Assembly: GCF_000739375.1 (NCBI RefSeq)
Contig: NZ_CP006704.1
Span: 868,001-932,000, forward strand
Direction: 5' to 3'
DNA: 64,000 nucleotides
DNA from: Comamonas testosteroni TK102
GTDB taxonomy: Bacteria > Pseudomonadota > Gammaproteobacteria > Burkholderiales > Burkholderiaceae_C
Shown here: positions 37,326 through 47,493 of the stretch, piece after piece
Position numbering within the stretch: the first letter of the stretch is position 1
Layout: the number at the start of each line of letters is the position of its first letter
Program-made: the position numbers and the translations under genes
Notes under the pieces: generated by a model
The model's input: the letters and a program-made list of their open reading frames with translations, nothing else
Database searches by the model: none
What the model was told of the DNA's origin: nothing

Positions 37326-38306
37326 TCAGGTGCGGCGCTCCAAAAGCTGAGAGGCCAATTGTAGCAAACTTGCGGTGTATGCATTGCCTGGCAGAGCGGC
37401 CAAGGCATCAATGGCGCGCTGGGCTTCCGCATGTGCGGCTGCTCTGGCAATGTCCAGGGCGCCGGTGCTGCGCACGATATCCACCACGGCGTCGAGCTGA
37501 TCGGTGGAGCCTTGCTCGATGGCGTTGCGCACAATGGCGGCCTGCTCGGCGCTGCCGCGCTGCATGGCTGCGATCAGGGGCAGGGTGCATTTGCCTTCGC
37601 GCAGGTCGTCGCCCAGGTTCTTGCCCATTTCCTGGGCGTTGCCGGTGTAGTCCAGCACATCGTCGATGATCTGGAAAGCCGTTCCCAGGGCCTGGCCATA
37701 GGTGGCGCAGGCCTGTTCCATTTCGGGCGTGGCGCCGGCCAGCACGGCAGCCAGCTGTGCGCTGGCCTCGAAGAGTTGGGCGGTCTTGGAACGGATCACA
37801 TGCAGATAGCCGGCTTCATTCAGCGATGCATCATGGGTGTTGATGAGCTGCTGGACTTCGCCTTCCGCGATCACATTGGTGGCGTCGGACAGAATTTGCA
37901 GCACGCGCATGCTGCCCACTTCCACCATCATCTGGAACGAGCGGGTGTGCAGAAAGTCTCCGACCAGAACGCTGGCCGGGTTGCCGAAGGTCTCGTTGGC
38001 CGTAGCCCTGCCACGGCGCAGTGTGGACTCATCCACCACATCGTCGTGCAGCAAGGTTGCCGTGTGGATCAGTTCCACCACGGCGGCCAGAATGTATTTG
38101 TTCTTGCCCTGGTGGCCGAGTGCGCCGGCGATCAGCAGCAGCAGTGCCGGACGCAGGCGTTTGCCGCCTGCGGCAATGATGTATTGGGAGATCTGTGCGA
38201 TCAGGGGGACGCTGGTTGTCAGTCGCTGAGCAATGACGATATCCACTTCGCGCATGTCATCTGCGATCAAGGCAAGCGGATTGGATGTGGAAATTTCTGT
38301 AGTCAA
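37326..38306 (-). CDS. ispB: Octaprenyl (polyprenyl) diphosphate synthase
   Basis: Makes the ubiquinone side-chain precursor. The 326-residue trans-prenyltransferase has GGKRLRP, the first Asp-rich motif LLHDDVVDES and the second FQIIDDVLDY, and is clearly IspB-like throughout. The start is uncertain. A TTG at 38306 aligns with the E. coli N-terminus, and a TATAAT hexamer at 38335-38340 (minus strand) would make transcripts too short for the TTG at 38354. It is divergent from rplU, as in many proteobacteria. Confidence 0.94.
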   Translation of the reverse strand: MTTEISTSNPLALIADDMREVDIVIAQRLTTSVPLIAQISQYIIAAGGKRLRPALLLLIAGALGHQGKNKYILAAVVELIHTATLLHDDVVDESTLRRGRATANETFGNPASVLVGDFLHTRSFQMMVEVGSMRVLQILSDATNVIAEGEVQQLINTHDASLNEAGYLHVIRSKTAQLFEASAQLAAVLAGATPEMEQACATYGQALGTAFQIIDDVLDYTGNAQEMGKNLGDDLREGKCTLPLIAAMQRGSAEQAAIVRNAIEQGSTDQLDAVVDIVRSTGALDIARAAAHAEAQRAIDALAALPGNAYTASLLQLASQLLERRT

Positions 38307-38597
38307 GGTGATGAACCGCCAAGTGGACTCTCGATTATAGAAAGATGCAACCAAGTTTTGCGTGGTGTCCTCAGAGCCCGTTCAAGTGAACGAAGGCTGC
38401 GACATTGCCGTCGCTCGCAAGGCGCAAGCCTCACCGCGCACCTGTACCTGCCATCTGTCCCGCGAGGCCACGGCCGCGGCGTGCGCGGATGCTGAAGCGC
38501 TTCCTAGGGGTATGGCAGCAGAAAAAATGCATGCGTGCTAGAATTGCCGGCTCCGTGGAAATCATTTCATGGAACTCTCAGACTTTAGAGGTTTTTA
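38307..38597. promoter_or_regulatory. Divergent promoter region ispB / rplU-rpmA
   Basis: Toward ispB a TATAAT (38335-38340, minus strand) is a good -10. Toward rplU a TAGAAT (38539-38544) is a candidate -10, about 55 bp before the start codon. The -35 positions are weak on both sides. No gene is seen in between. Confidence 0.45.
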
Positions 38598-38909
38598 ATG
38601 TACGCAGTCATAAAAACCGGCGGCAAGCAGTATCGCGTTGCAGCTGGCGAAAAGATCAAGGTAGAACAGATTGCTGCGGACGTAGGCCAGGAAATCGTGA
38701 TCGACCAAGTTTTGGCCGTCGGCAACGGCGCTGAAATCAAGGTTGGTGCCCCCCTGGTGTCCGGTGCATCTGTAAAGGCAACTGTGGTTGCTCACGGCAA
38801 GCACGACAAGGTGCACATCTTCAAGATGCGCCGTCGTAAGCACTATCAAAAGCGCCAAGGCCATCGTCAGCAGTTCACCGAACTGCAAATCGTGGCAATC
38901 GCTGCTTAA
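38598..38909 (+). CDS. rplU: 50S ribosomal protein L21
   Basis: A 103-residue 23S-binding ribosomal protein starting [14 protein letters not shown], the family signature, and containing [16 protein letters not shown] near the end for rRNA contact. It is followed after 16 bp by rpmA, in the universal rplU-rpmA-obg order. Confidence 0.99.
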   Translation: MYAVIKTGGKQYRVAAGEKIKVEQIAADVGQEIVIDQVLAVGNGAEIKVGAPLVSGASVKATVVAHGKHDKVHIFKMRRRKHYQKRQGHRQQFTELQIVAIAA

Positions 38910-38925
38910 TTTTAGGAGCTAAGTC

Positions 38926-39183
38926 ATGGCACAGAAAAAAGGCGGCGGCTCTACGCGTAACGGACGTGATTCCAAGCCAAAAATGCTGGGCGTGAAGGCC
39001 TTTGGTGGCGAGCTGGTGACAGCTGGTTCCATCATCGTGCGTCAGCGCGGCACCAAGTTCCACCCCGGTGAGAACGTTGGCGTGGGCAAGGATCACACCC
39101 TGTTTGCACTGGTTGACGGCCATGTGTCGTTCGGTGTGAAGGGCGCTCTGTCCAAGCAAACAGTCAACATCACGGCTGCATAA
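38926..39183 (+). CDS. rpmA: 50S ribosomal protein L27
   Basis: An 85-residue protein whose N-terminal tail ([16 protein letters not shown]) reaches the peptidyl-transferase centre. The body contains [20 protein letters not shown]. There is no N-terminal propeptide of the Firmicutes type. A strong terminator follows the stop by about 15 bp, so obgE needs read-through or its own promoter. Confidence 0.99.
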   Translation: MAQKKGGGSTRNGRDSKPKMLGVKAFGGELVTAGSIIVRQRGTKFHPGENVGVGKDHTLFALVDGHVSFGVKGALSKQTVNITAA

Positions 39184-39198
39184 GTCGTCTGTGACTCC

Positions 39199-39233
39199 AA
39201 CAAAGCCCCGACTTGTCGGGGCTTTGTTGTTTG
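39199..39233 (+). terminator. Intrinsic terminator after rpmA
   Basis: ACAAAGCCCCGAC and GTCGGGGCTTTGT form a 13-bp stem with a 2-nt centre, followed by TGTTTG. Confidence 0.92.
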
Positions 39234-39327
39234 AAAAGGCTCCAGGCAGCAGATTTCTGGCAGATGGGGCATGGTAATAAAGCACTCAAGTGTGGACCGG
39301 AGCTTCTGGTGCACACTGATTTTGTAG

Positions 39328-40455
<1,128 letters not shown>

Positions 40456-40508
40456 GCTAGAGGGTATAACCCAGCAGCGCACTTGGTGCGCTGTTTTGCT
40501 TTGAATTT

Positions 40509-40550
40509 AATAGCTGCTTGCGCTTTATTCATAGGCGTTAGAGGCCTAAA
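40509..40550. repeat. Dispersed repeat copy between obgE and proB
   Basis: TAATAGCTGCTTGCGCTTTA, then TAGGCGTTAGAGGCCTAAAA. This is one of the best-preserved copies of the family; the TAGAGGCC(T)AAAA end is a recurrent feature. Confidence 0.6.
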
Positions 40551-40565
40551 ACACTGTAAATTCTC

Positions 40566-41705
40566 ATGTCTTCCAATGTGCTGCGTGATGCCCGTCGCAT
40601 CGTCGTCAAAGTCGGCTCCAGCCTGGTTACGAATGAAGGTCGTGGTCTGGATGAGGCCGCCATTGAAGAGTGGAGCCGCCAGCTGGCGGCATTGGTAAAT
40701 GGTGAAGACGGCGTCAAGCGTGAAGTCATCATGGTCTCCAGTGGCGCCATTGCCGAAGGCATGAAGCGACTGGGCTGGGCCACGCGTCCGACCGAGGTGC
40801 ATGAGTTGCAGGCCGCTGCTGCCGTCGGTCAGATGGGGCTGGCCCAGATGTACGAGACCAAGCTGCGCGGCGAAGGCGTGCCCAGTGCCCAGGTGCTGCT
40901 GACCCATGCGGATCTGGCCGATCGCGAGCGCTATCTGAACGCCCGCACCACGCTGCTGACGCTGTTGCAGCTGGGCGTGGTGCCCGTCATCAACGAGAAC
41001 GACACGGTGGTGATCGACGAGATCCGCTTTGGCGACAACGACACCCTGGGCGCGCTGGTGGCCAACCTGGTCGAGGCCGATGCACTGGTCATCCTGACCG
41101 ATCAGCGCGGCCTCTACAGTGCTGACCCGCGCAAGAACCCCGATGCCAGGTTCATCGACGTGGCCGAAGCCGGCAGCCCCGAGCTCGAAGCCATGGCCGG
41201 TGGTGCGGGCCTGTCCATCGGTACGGGCGGCATGATCACCAAGATTCTGGCGGCCAAGCGTGCGGCGGGCTCCGGTGCCTCCACCGTGATCGCCTGGGGG
41301 CGCGAAAAAGACGTGCTGCTGCGCCTGACGCGTGGCGAGTCCATAGGCACGCTGCTGGTTGCCAACACGCACAAGATGCAGGCGCGCAAGCAGTGGATTG
41401 CCGACCATCTGCAACTGCGTGGTTCGGTGACCGTGGATGCGGGTGCCGTCTCCAAGCTGCGTGATGAGGGCAAGAGCCTGCTGCCCATCGGCATGATCGC
41501 CGTGGAGGGTGATTTCTCGCGTGGCGAAGTGATTGCCGTGCGCGATGAGGACGGCGCCGAGATCGCCCGTGGCCTGGCCAGCTATGCCAGCGCCGAAGCG
41601 CGACTGCTGTGCCGCAAGAGCTCATCGGAGATTGAATCGCTGCTGGGCTACTCGGCCGGTCCCGAAATGATGCACCGCGACAATATGGTGGTGGCCGGAC
41701 ACTGA
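40566..41705 (+). CDS. proB: Glutamate 5-kinase
   Basis: The first step of proline synthesis. The 379-residue form has an amino-acid kinase domain ([13 protein letters not shown] at the start, [17 protein letters not shown] mid-domain, [19 protein letters not shown]). A C-terminal PUA domain starts at about 285 ([21 protein letters not shown]). Feedback inhibition by proline is expected from the family. It follows obgE by 110 bp. Confidence 0.98.
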   Translation: MSSNVLRDARRIVVKVGSSLVTNEGRGLDEAAIEEWSRQLAALVNGEDGVKREVIMVSSGAIAEGMKRLGWATRPTEVHELQAAAAVGQMGLAQMYETKLRGEGVPSAQVLLTHADLADRERYLNARTTLLTLLQLGVVPVINENDTVVIDEIRFGDNDTLGALVANLVEADALVILTDQRGLYSADPRKNPDARFIDVAEAGSPELEAMAGGAGLSIGTGGMITKILAAKRAAGSGASTVIAWGREKDVLLRLTRGESIGTLLVANTHKMQARKQWIADHLQLRGSVTVDAGAVSKLRDEGKSLLPIGMIAVEGDFSRGEVIAVRDEDGAEIARGLASYASAEARLLCRKSSSEIESLLGYSAGPEMMHRDNMVVAGH

Positions 41706-41719
41706 GTACCGGCGGTCAT

Positions 41720-41754
41720 CAAAAAAGCCGTAATGCTGCGAGGCATTACGGCTT
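41720..41754 (-). terminator. Intrinsic terminator for rppH (convergent with proB)
   Basis: On the minus strand AAGCCGTAATGC and GCATTACGGCTT form a 12-bp stem followed by TTTT. On the plus strand the downstream T-run is poor. Confidence 0.88.
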
Positions 41755-41757
41755 GGT

Positions 41758-42462
41758 TCATTGCAGAGGCTTGTGATCGGGCGGATTGTCTATGCCGGTC
41801 TGCGGGTCCGGGTCAAAACTGGCGCCGGGCGGCAGCTCTATGCCGGGGTTGATGCGAAAGCTTCCTGTACGGGCCGGGTACATGACCTGGTGGTGCTGCG
41901 TCAGATGCGCAGTGCCGCCAGTGCTCTGGCCTGCTTCCTGCTCGCGTGGCCGCATGCCACTGCGCAGATAGCGGTTGCGCTGCTGCTCGCCGCGCGGCAG
42001 AAAGCGCGCCAGCTCGGTCAGCGCCATTTCATAGACGCCGCGTTTGAATTCGACCACCACATCCAGAGGAACCCAGTAGTCATTCCAGCGCCAGGCATCG
42101 AACTCAGGGTGATCGGTGGCACGCAGGTTCAAGTCCCAGTCATGCCCGACCAGTTGAAGCAAAAACCATATCTGCTTCTGGCCTTTGTAATGCCCGCGCG
42201 CGTCGCGGCGGATGTACCTGTCTGGCACCTCGTAGCGCAACCAGTCCCTGGTGCGGGCAACCACGCGAACGTGATTGGGCTTCAGCCCCACTTCCTCGTG
42301 CAGTTCGCGGAACATGGCTTGCTCGGGTGTCTCACCCCGGTCAATGCCACCTTGCGGAAACTGCCAGCTGTGGGTGCGAATGCGTTTTCCCCAGAACACC
42401 TGGTTTCTTTGGTTGAGCAGGATGATGCCGACGTTCGGGCGAAATCCGTCCCGGTCAAGCAT
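41758..42462 (-). CDS. rppH: RNA pyrophosphohydrolase
   Basis: Removes pyrophosphate from mRNA 5' ends to trigger RNase E decay. The 234-residue Nudix protein has its Nudix box at Gly38-Leu60 (Glu44, Arg52, Glu53, Glu56, Glu57), and [11 protein letters not shown] and WQFPQGG typical of RppH. The C-terminus is about 60 residues longer than in E. coli and Pro/Gly/Gln-rich, probably disordered. I chose the ATG that gives [12 protein letters not shown]; the frame opens 13 codons upstream. It is divergent from proS. Confidence 0.95.
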   Translation of the reverse strand: MLDRDGFRPNVGIILLNQRNQVFWGKRIRTHSWQFPQGGIDRGETPEQAMFRELHEEVGLKPNHVRVVARTRDWLRYEVPDRYIRRDARGHYKGQKQIWFLLQLVGHDWDLNLRATDHPEFDAWRWNDYWVPLDVVVEFKRGVYEMALTELARFLPRGEQQRNRYLRSGMRPREQEAGQSTGGTAHLTQHHQVMYPARTGSFRINPGIELPPGASFDPDPQTGIDNPPDHKPLQ

Positions 42463-42556
42463 AATCAAACCCCAAATTTTTGAATTGTGTTCATTATGCA
42501 TGGCCCCTTGTGATCGACAAGCGGGCCATGCCTATTTCCACTGAATTGCCAGTTCC

Positions 42557-44299
42557 ATGAAAGCCACCCAATTTCTCATCTCCACCCTGAAAGAAGCTCC
42601 GGCCGACGCCGAAGTGGTCAGCCACAAGCTCATGATGCGGGCTGGCATGATCAAAAAGCTGGGTGCTGGCATTTACAACTACATGCCCATGGGCCTGCGC
42701 GTGATCCGCAAGGTCGAGGCCATCGTGCGCGAGGAAATGAACCGCGCCGGCGCCATCGAAACCACCATGCCCGTGGTCCAGCCTGCCGAGCTGTGGCAGG
42801 AAACCGGCCGCTTCGAGAAGATGGGCCCCGAGTTGCTGCGCATCCAGGACCGCCATGGCCGTGATTTCGTGATCCAGCCTACTTCCGAAGAGGTGGTCAC
42901 CGATATCGCGCGTCAGGAGTTCAAGAGCTACAAGCAGCTGCCCAAGAACCTCTACCAGATCCAGACCAAGTTCCGCGACGAGCGCCGTCCGCGCTTCGGC
43001 CTGATGCGCGGTCGCGAGTTCATCATGAAGGACGCCTATTCCTTCGACAAGGACCGCGATGCGGCCCAGATCAGCTATCAGACCATGCGCGAAGCCTATA
43101 AGCGCATCTTCGACCGCTTCGGCCTGCAGTACCGCGCCGTGCGTGCCGACTCGGGCGCCATCGGCGGCGATCTGAGCGAAGAGTTCCAGGTCATCGCTTC
43201 CACGGGCGAGGACGCCATCGTCTACTGCCCGAACAGCGACTACGCGGCCAATATCGAGAAGGCCGAGAGCCTGGCGCCCACCCAGGCACGTCCTGCCGCC
43301 GCCCAGGCCCTGCAAAAGGTCGCCACTCCCGGCAACAGCACCTGCGAAGCCGTGGCCGAGCAGCTGGGTCTGCCCTTGGCGCAGACCGTGAAGTCGCTGG
43401 TGCTGGCCACGGACGAACTGGACGACAAGGGCCTGATCGTCAAGACGCAGGTGTGGCTGCTGCTGCTGCGCGGCGACCACGAGATGAACGAGATCAAGGT
43501 CGGCAAGGTCGAAGGCCTGGCGGGCTTCCGTTTCGCGACCGTGGGCGAGATCGAGGAGCACTTCGGTGCCAAGCCCGGCTATCTGGGTCCCATCGGCCTG
43601 AAGAAGCCCGTGAACATCGTGGTGGACCGCGATGTGGCCGTGATGGCCGACTGGGTCTGCGGTGCCAACGAGGAAGACTTCCACATCACCGGCGTGAACT
43701 TCGGCCGCGACCTGCCCGAGCCCGCCGTGGTGGCCGATCTGCGCAATGTGGTGGCTGGCGACCGCTCGCCCGACGGCGCGGGCGAACTGGCGATCGAGCG
43801 CGGCATTGAAATCGGTCATGTGTTCTACCTGGGCACCAAGTACTCCAAGGCCATGGACGCCACTTTCCTCGGCGACAACGGCAAGCCCCAGCACTTCGAG
43901 ATGGGCTGCTACGGCATTGGCGTGACCCGCCTGCCCGCCGCTGCCGTGGAGCAGAACCACGACGAGCGCGGCATGATCTGGCCCGATGCGATTGCACCGT
44001 TCACAGTGGTGATCTGCCCCATCGGCATGGGCCGCAGCGAGGCCGTGAAGACCGAGGCCGAGAAGCTCTACGGCGAGCTGCTGGCACTGGGCGTGGACGT
44101 GATCCTGGACGACCGCGACGAGCGCCCCGGTGCCATGCTGGCCGACTGGGAGCTGATCGGCGTGCCCCACCGCGTGGTGCTGGGCGACCGTGGCCTGAAG
44201 GAAGGCGTGGTCGAGTACCAGCAGCGCCGTGACACAGAAGCTACAAAGCTGGCGACGAATGAGGTGCTGGGTCACCTCAAGAGCCGCCTGGGCTTGTAA
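42557..44299 (+). CDS. proS: Prolyl-tRNA synthetase
   Basis: Charges tRNA-Pro. The 580-residue bacterial-type class II synthetase has motif 1 around [15 protein letters not shown], motif 2 [17 protein letters not shown] and motif 3 [10 protein letters not shown]. An INS editing domain (about 230-395, containing the KSLVLATDE segment) is inserted between motifs 2 and 3 for Ala-tRNA-Pro hydrolysis. The C-terminal anticodon-binding domain ends at GHLKSRLGL. Confidence 0.98.
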   Translation: MKATQFLISTLKEAPADAEVVSHKLMMRAGMIKKLGAGIYNYMPMGLRVIRKVEAIVREEMNRAGAIETTMPVVQPAELWQETGRFEKMGPELLRIQDRHGRDFVIQPTSEEVVTDIARQEFKSYKQLPKNLYQIQTKFRDERRPRFGLMRGREFIMKDAYSFDKDRDAAQISYQTMREAYKRIFDRFGLQYRAVRADSGAIGGDLSEEFQVIASTGEDAIVYCPNSDYAANIEKAESLAPTQARPAAAQALQKVATPGNSTCEAVAEQLGLPLAQTVKSLVLATDELDDKGLIVKTQVWLLLLRGDHEMNEIKVGKVEGLAGFRFATVGEIEEHFGAKPGYLGPIGLKKPVNIVVDRDVAVMADWVCGANEEDFHITGVNFGRDLPEPAVVADLRNVVAGDRSPDGAGELAIERGIEIGHVFYLGTKYSKAMDATFLGDNGKPQHFEMGCYGIGVTRLPAAAVEQNHDERGMIWPDAIAPFTVVICPIGMGRSEAVKTEAEKLYGELLALGVDVILDDRDERPGAMLADWELIGVPHRVVLGDRGLKEGVVEYQQRRDTEATKLATNEVLGHLKSRLGL

Positions 44300-44311
44300 G
44301 CTGCTGTTTCC

Positions 44312-44965
44312 ATGCCCGAAACCCTGCTGAGCCGACGCCACTGCCTGAGGACTGCCGCTGCGCTTGCCGCCCCGGCGGCCGGCTGGCTGTGGCCGCAGGC
44401 GGCCTGGGCCGGGGGGCAGCTCGAAGAGCCGCTGGCCGACTCCGTGCGTACGGCGCTCAGCGCGGCCGTGGCGGGTTCGGGCGCGCCGCCCGAACTGGAG
44501 TTCGCCTCCACAGCGGCGCGCATGAGCTATCTGCGCTGGCTGGTGGCCAGCAGCGACAAGCTGGCCAAGCGCAAGCCCGACCTGCAGGCGCGGCGCGAGT
44601 TCCTGCAGACCGTCTGGTACGAGTCCAAGCGCGCGGGCCTCGATGTGTCCATGGTCATGGGTCTGATCCAGGTGGAGAGCGGCTATCGCAAGTACGCCAT
44701 CTCCAGCGTGGGCGCGCGTGGCTATATGCAGATCATGCCGTTCTGGATGCGGCTGATCGGTGACGGCGATATCGGCAAGCTGTTCCACATGCAGACCAAT
44801 CTGCGCTTCGGCTGCGTGATCCTGCGCCACTACATGGACCGCGAAAAAGGCGATGCCTATATGGCACTGGGCCGCTACAACGGCAGCCGGGGCCAGCCCC
44901 AGTATCCGAATGCCGTGTTCGGCGCCCAGCGGCGTTGGCTGGTGGAAGAGCCGCAGTCGGTCTGA
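44312..44965 (+). CDS. Lytic transglycosylase with probable Tat signal
   Basis: A 217-residue exported peptidoglycan hydrolase with an SLT domain at about 98-205. Catalytic Glu122 is in IQVESGYRKYA, and SVGARGYMQIMP follows, as in Slt70-type enzymes; an RYNGS motif closes the domain. The N-terminus has SRRHCLRTAAALAAPAAG (Arg8-Arg9), which fits a twin-arginine signal better than a Sec signal. It sits 12 bp after proS, presumably one transcript, and ends at a bidirectional terminator. Confidence 0.9.
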   Translation: MPETLLSRRHCLRTAAALAAPAAGWLWPQAAWAGGQLEEPLADSVRTALSAAVAGSGAPPELEFASTAARMSYLRWLVASSDKLAKRKPDLQARREFLQTVWYESKRAGLDVSMVMGLIQVESGYRKYAISSVGARGYMQIMPFWMRLIGDGDIGKLFHMQTNLRFGCVILRHYMDREKGDAYMALGRYNGSRGQPQYPNAVFGAQRRWLVEEPQSV

Positions 44966-44978
44966 TACCGTGGAGATA

Positions 44979-45009
44979 TAAAAAAGAGAGCGCTTGGCGC
45001 TCTCTTTTC
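44979..45009. terminator. Bidirectional intrinsic terminator
   Basis: AAAAGAGAGCGC, a 3-nt loop and GCGCTCTCTTTT form a symmetrical hairpin with A- and T-tracts on either side. It serves the convergent transglycosylase and CorC-like genes. Confidence 0.92.
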
Positions 45010-45043
45010 ATTGGTTTCAGCAAGAAAAGAACCTGAAGTCCTT

Positions 45044-45068
45044 TGAGGGTAAGCGCAAGAAGCTCCTG
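45044..45068. repeat. Dispersed repeat fragment (inverse orientation)
   Basis: GGGTAAGCGCAAGAAGCTCC; its complement GGAGCTTCTTGCGCTTAC matches the AGCTGCTTGCGC family with one extra change. It abuts the 3' end of the CorC-like gene. Confidence 0.45.
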
Positions 45069-45070
45069 AT

Positions 45071-46456
45071 TCAGGAGTGGCTGCTTTTGCTTGTCTGGGC
45101 CTGGGCAGCGCTGCCCTGTACCTTGGCCGCAGCGGCCGCCGAAGGTGCGGCAGATTCTGCAGCCGGCTCGGGAAGGTGGGTCACCATGACCTGGTCGATG
45201 CGGTAGCTGTCCACGTCCAGCACTTCAAACTTGTAGCCGCCCCAGATCACCGCATCGGTGCGGCGCGGCACGCGGCGCAGCATGACCATCAGGAAGCCGC
45301 CCAGGGTTTCGTATTCATCGTCATGCGGCATATCGTCCAGATGCAGTACACGCATCACGTCCTCGACGGGAGTGACGCCGTCGATCAGCCAGGAATGCTC
45401 GTCACGGCGGATGATCTGCTCTTCCTCGTCAGAAGGACTGACCAGATCGCCCATCACCGTGCTCATCACATCGTTCAGGGTGACGACACCGACGACGCGG
45501 CTGTACTCGTTGACGATGACGGCAAAGTCTTCGTGCACCATGCGGAACTGCTCCAGCACCTCTGCAAGACTCAGTCGGTCGGGCACGATGAGCACCTTGT
45601 GAATCAGCGATCCATCCTGCAGGGACAGAGGCTGGTTGTTGAGCGCGCGCTGGAACAGGTCCTTGGCGTCCACATAGCCGATCACATGGTCGATATCGCC
45701 GTCGCAGACCGGGTAGGTGGAGAAGGGCTCCTCGGCAATGCGGGCGCGGATGATGGCGTCGGCGTCATCCTTGAAGAAAAAGGCAATGCGCTCGCGCTGC
45801 GTCATGGCCGAGGCCACGATGCGCGAGTCCAGCTCGAAGACGTTGGCAATCACCTGCTGCTCGCGGGCGGCCAGCACGCCGGCCTTGGTGCCCGCTTCGG
45901 TCATGGCCAGGATGTCGTCGCTGGTGATGCGCTCGTCGCGCGTGGCCGGCAGGCCCAGCAGGCGAAACAGGGTGTCGGTCGCCAGGTTGTAGAACCAGAT
46001 GACGGGCTTGAAGATCACCACAAACCAGCGCATGGGCGCGAGTACCCGCACCACATAGCGCTCGGGCTCGTTCATGCTGATGCGGCGCGGCAACAGGTCG
46101 GCCAGCAGGATGAAGGCCGAGGTGACTATGAAAAACGAGAGCAGGAACCCGAGGGTCGTCGAGAGGCTGGGCGAGAACCAGATCGAGAAAAACTCGGTCA
46201 GTGCGGGGCTGAACGCACCCTCGCCGACGATGCCGCCGAGGATGGCGACGGCATTCTGTCCCACTTGCACCACGGTGAAATATTCGCCCGGCTGCTCCTG
46301 TACGCGCAGGGCATGCTCGGCTCCCTCATTGCCATCGTCGGCCATCTGGCGCAGGCGCAGGCGACGCGAGGCGGCCAGAGAAATCTCCGCCACAGAGAAA
46401 AAGGCGCTGAGCAGAATCAGCAGAACAATCACCGCAAGGCTTTGGGACACACTCAT
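45071..46456 (-). CDS. CNNM/CBS-domain transporter-like protein (CorC/HlyC family)
   Basis: A 461-residue membrane protein with a CNNM/DUF21 N-terminal domain (helices within about 8-160). A pair of CBS domains (about 210-335) follows, then a CorC_HlyC domain (about 350-435). Relatives are implicated in Mg2+/Co2+ efflux; the 'hemolysin' label in older annotations is historical. The tail is Ala/Ser/Gln-rich. It stands alone on the minus strand after the RNase H gene. Confidence 0.9.
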   Translation of the reverse strand: MSVSQSLAVIVLLILLSAFFSVAEISLAASRRLRLRQMADDGNEGAEHALRVQEQPGEYFTVVQVGQNAVAILGGIVGEGAFSPALTEFFSIWFSPSLSTTLGFLLSFFIVTSAFILLADLLPRRISMNEPERYVVRVLAPMRWFVVIFKPVIWFYNLATDTLFRLLGLPATRDERITSDDILAMTEAGTKAGVLAAREQQVIANVFELDSRIVASAMTQRERIAFFFKDDADAIIRARIAEEPFSTYPVCDGDIDHVIGYVDAKDLFQRALNNQPLSLQDGSLIHKVLIVPDRLSLAEVLEQFRMVHEDFAVIVNEYSRVVGVVTLNDVMSTVMGDLVSPSDEEEQIIRRDEHSWLIDGVTPVEDVMRVLHLDDMPHDDEYETLGGFLMVMLRRVPRRTDAVIWGGYKFEVLDVDSYRIDQVMVTHLPEPAAESAAPSAAAAAKVQGSAAQAQTSKSSHS

Positions 46457-46553
46457 AGGCAGGGCTGCTGCGGCACGTCGACGTGCCTGCGGCCGGTTAT
46501 CAAGGAGTCTCTATTCGACCACATAAAGCCTGTGGCAGGCAGCTGTACTGGCT

Positions 46554-47000
46554 TCAGGACTGAAGCGCGGCTGCCGAATGGGCCATGCGTGCCAGCGCAT
46601 CGGCCTCGGTATTGCGGTGTCTGGGCACCCATTGCAGAACCAGCTCCTCAAAGTCCTGCATCTGTGCACGGGCGGCCTCGAACAGCGTGGCGAGTCGGGC
46701 GATGGGCCGCGCCGGCTTGGCCGTCGGCGGGCCGAGCTGCTCCAGCAGGACCTGGGAGTCGGTGCGCACGGTCAGGCTGCGCGCGCCGAGATCGCGTGCC
46801 AGCTTCAGGGCGGCCATCAGGGCGCGCAGCTCTGCTTCGTTGTTGCAGCCGCTACGGTGCAGATTCTGCGACAGCGTATGGCGGCTGCCGTCGGGCAGCT
46901 GCAGCAACACGCCCAGGCTCATGGGGCCGGGGTTGGGCAGGGCGCTGCCATCGATATGGATGCAGCAGTGGTAGGGGGGGACGGGTCTGGGAGGCGGCAT
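46554..47000 (-). CDS. RNase HI-like protein
   Basis: A 148-residue protein with the ribonuclease H fold. The four catalytic acids are visible: Asp17 (HIDGSA), Glu55 (NNEAEL), Asp81 (RTDSQ) and Asp134 (NTEADALA). It lacks the basic protrusion of E. coli RNase HI, so it resembles the shorter RnhA/YpdQ-like group; the housekeeping rnhA may be elsewhere. I chose the ATG at 47000. An upstream GTG lies inside the grxD terminator. The only candidate ribosome-binding site (GGTGG) is in that terminator's 3' arm. Confidence 0.85.
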   Translation of the reverse strand: MPPPRPVPPYHCCIHIDGSALPNPGPMSLGVLLQLPDGSRHTLSQNLHRSGCNNEAELRALMAALKLARDLGARSLTVRTDSQVLLEQLGPPTAKPARPIARLATLFEAARAQMQDFEELVLQWVPRHRNTEADALARMAHSAAALQS

Positions 47001-47001
47001 G

Positions 47002-47029
47002 AAAAAAGCCACCGGGGTGCCGGTGGCTT
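47002..47029 (-). terminator. grxD terminator abutting the RNase H start codon
   Basis: On the minus strand AAGCCACCGGCAC and CCGGTGGCTT form the stem, followed by six T and C, then the ATG of the next gene. It overlaps the probable ribosome-binding site of that gene. Confidence 0.88.
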
Positions 47030-47045
47030 GCAGACGGGATGGGGC

Positions 47046-47366
47046 TTACTTGGCGGCCAGCACTTGCTGCAGTTCGCCCGATTCGTACATCTCCATCATG
47101 ATGTCCGAGCCACCGATGAATTCGCCCTTGATGTAGAGCTGGGGAATCGTGGGCCACTGGCTGTAGTCCTTGATGCCCTGGCGGATTTCCTGATCTTCCA
47201 GCACGTTCACGGTGGCGATGGACTTGGCATCCACGCCGCAGGCCTTGAGGATCTGGATGGCGCGGCCGGAGAAGCCGCACTGAGGGAAGCTGGCGTTGCC
47301 CTTCATGAACAGCAGGATGTCGTTGTTCTTGACCAGGTCGTCGATGCGTTGTTGAGTGTTGCTCAT
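47046..47366 (-). CDS. grxD: Monothiol glutaredoxin (Grx4/GrxD)
   Basis: A 106-residue Fe-S carrier/trafficking glutaredoxin with the CGFS active site (Cys30). Glutathione-binding WPTIPQLY and GGSDI segments are present. It starts MSNTQQRIDDLV, as in E. coli Grx4. It lies 127 bp downstream of prmC and ends at a strong terminator. Confidence 0.97.
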   Translation of the reverse strand: MSNTQQRIDDLVKNNDILLFMKGNASFPQCGFSGRAIQILKACGVDAKSIATVNVLEDQEIRQGIKDYSQWPTIPQLYIKGEFIGGSDIMMEMYESGELQQVLAAK

Positions 47367-47493
47367 AGTGGGCTCCGGATTTTGGAAATGGCGGTACCAG
47401 CCGCGATGTCTGCAATTATTTCACCGACCGCAAGGAATGCGATGCTGTGAGGAAATCTTGCTGACTGGATATTTTGGGGTGGAGGTCTGGAAA

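Noticed and set aside
42494..44830. 778-residue open frame antisense to proS and the transglycosylase gene
   Set aside because: It spans two genes on the other strand and has no protein-family features.
45077..47002. 641-residue open frame opposite the CorC-like and RNase H genes
   Set aside because: It covers a two-gene antisense region plus an intergenic gap, and the opposite-strand proteins are well conserved.
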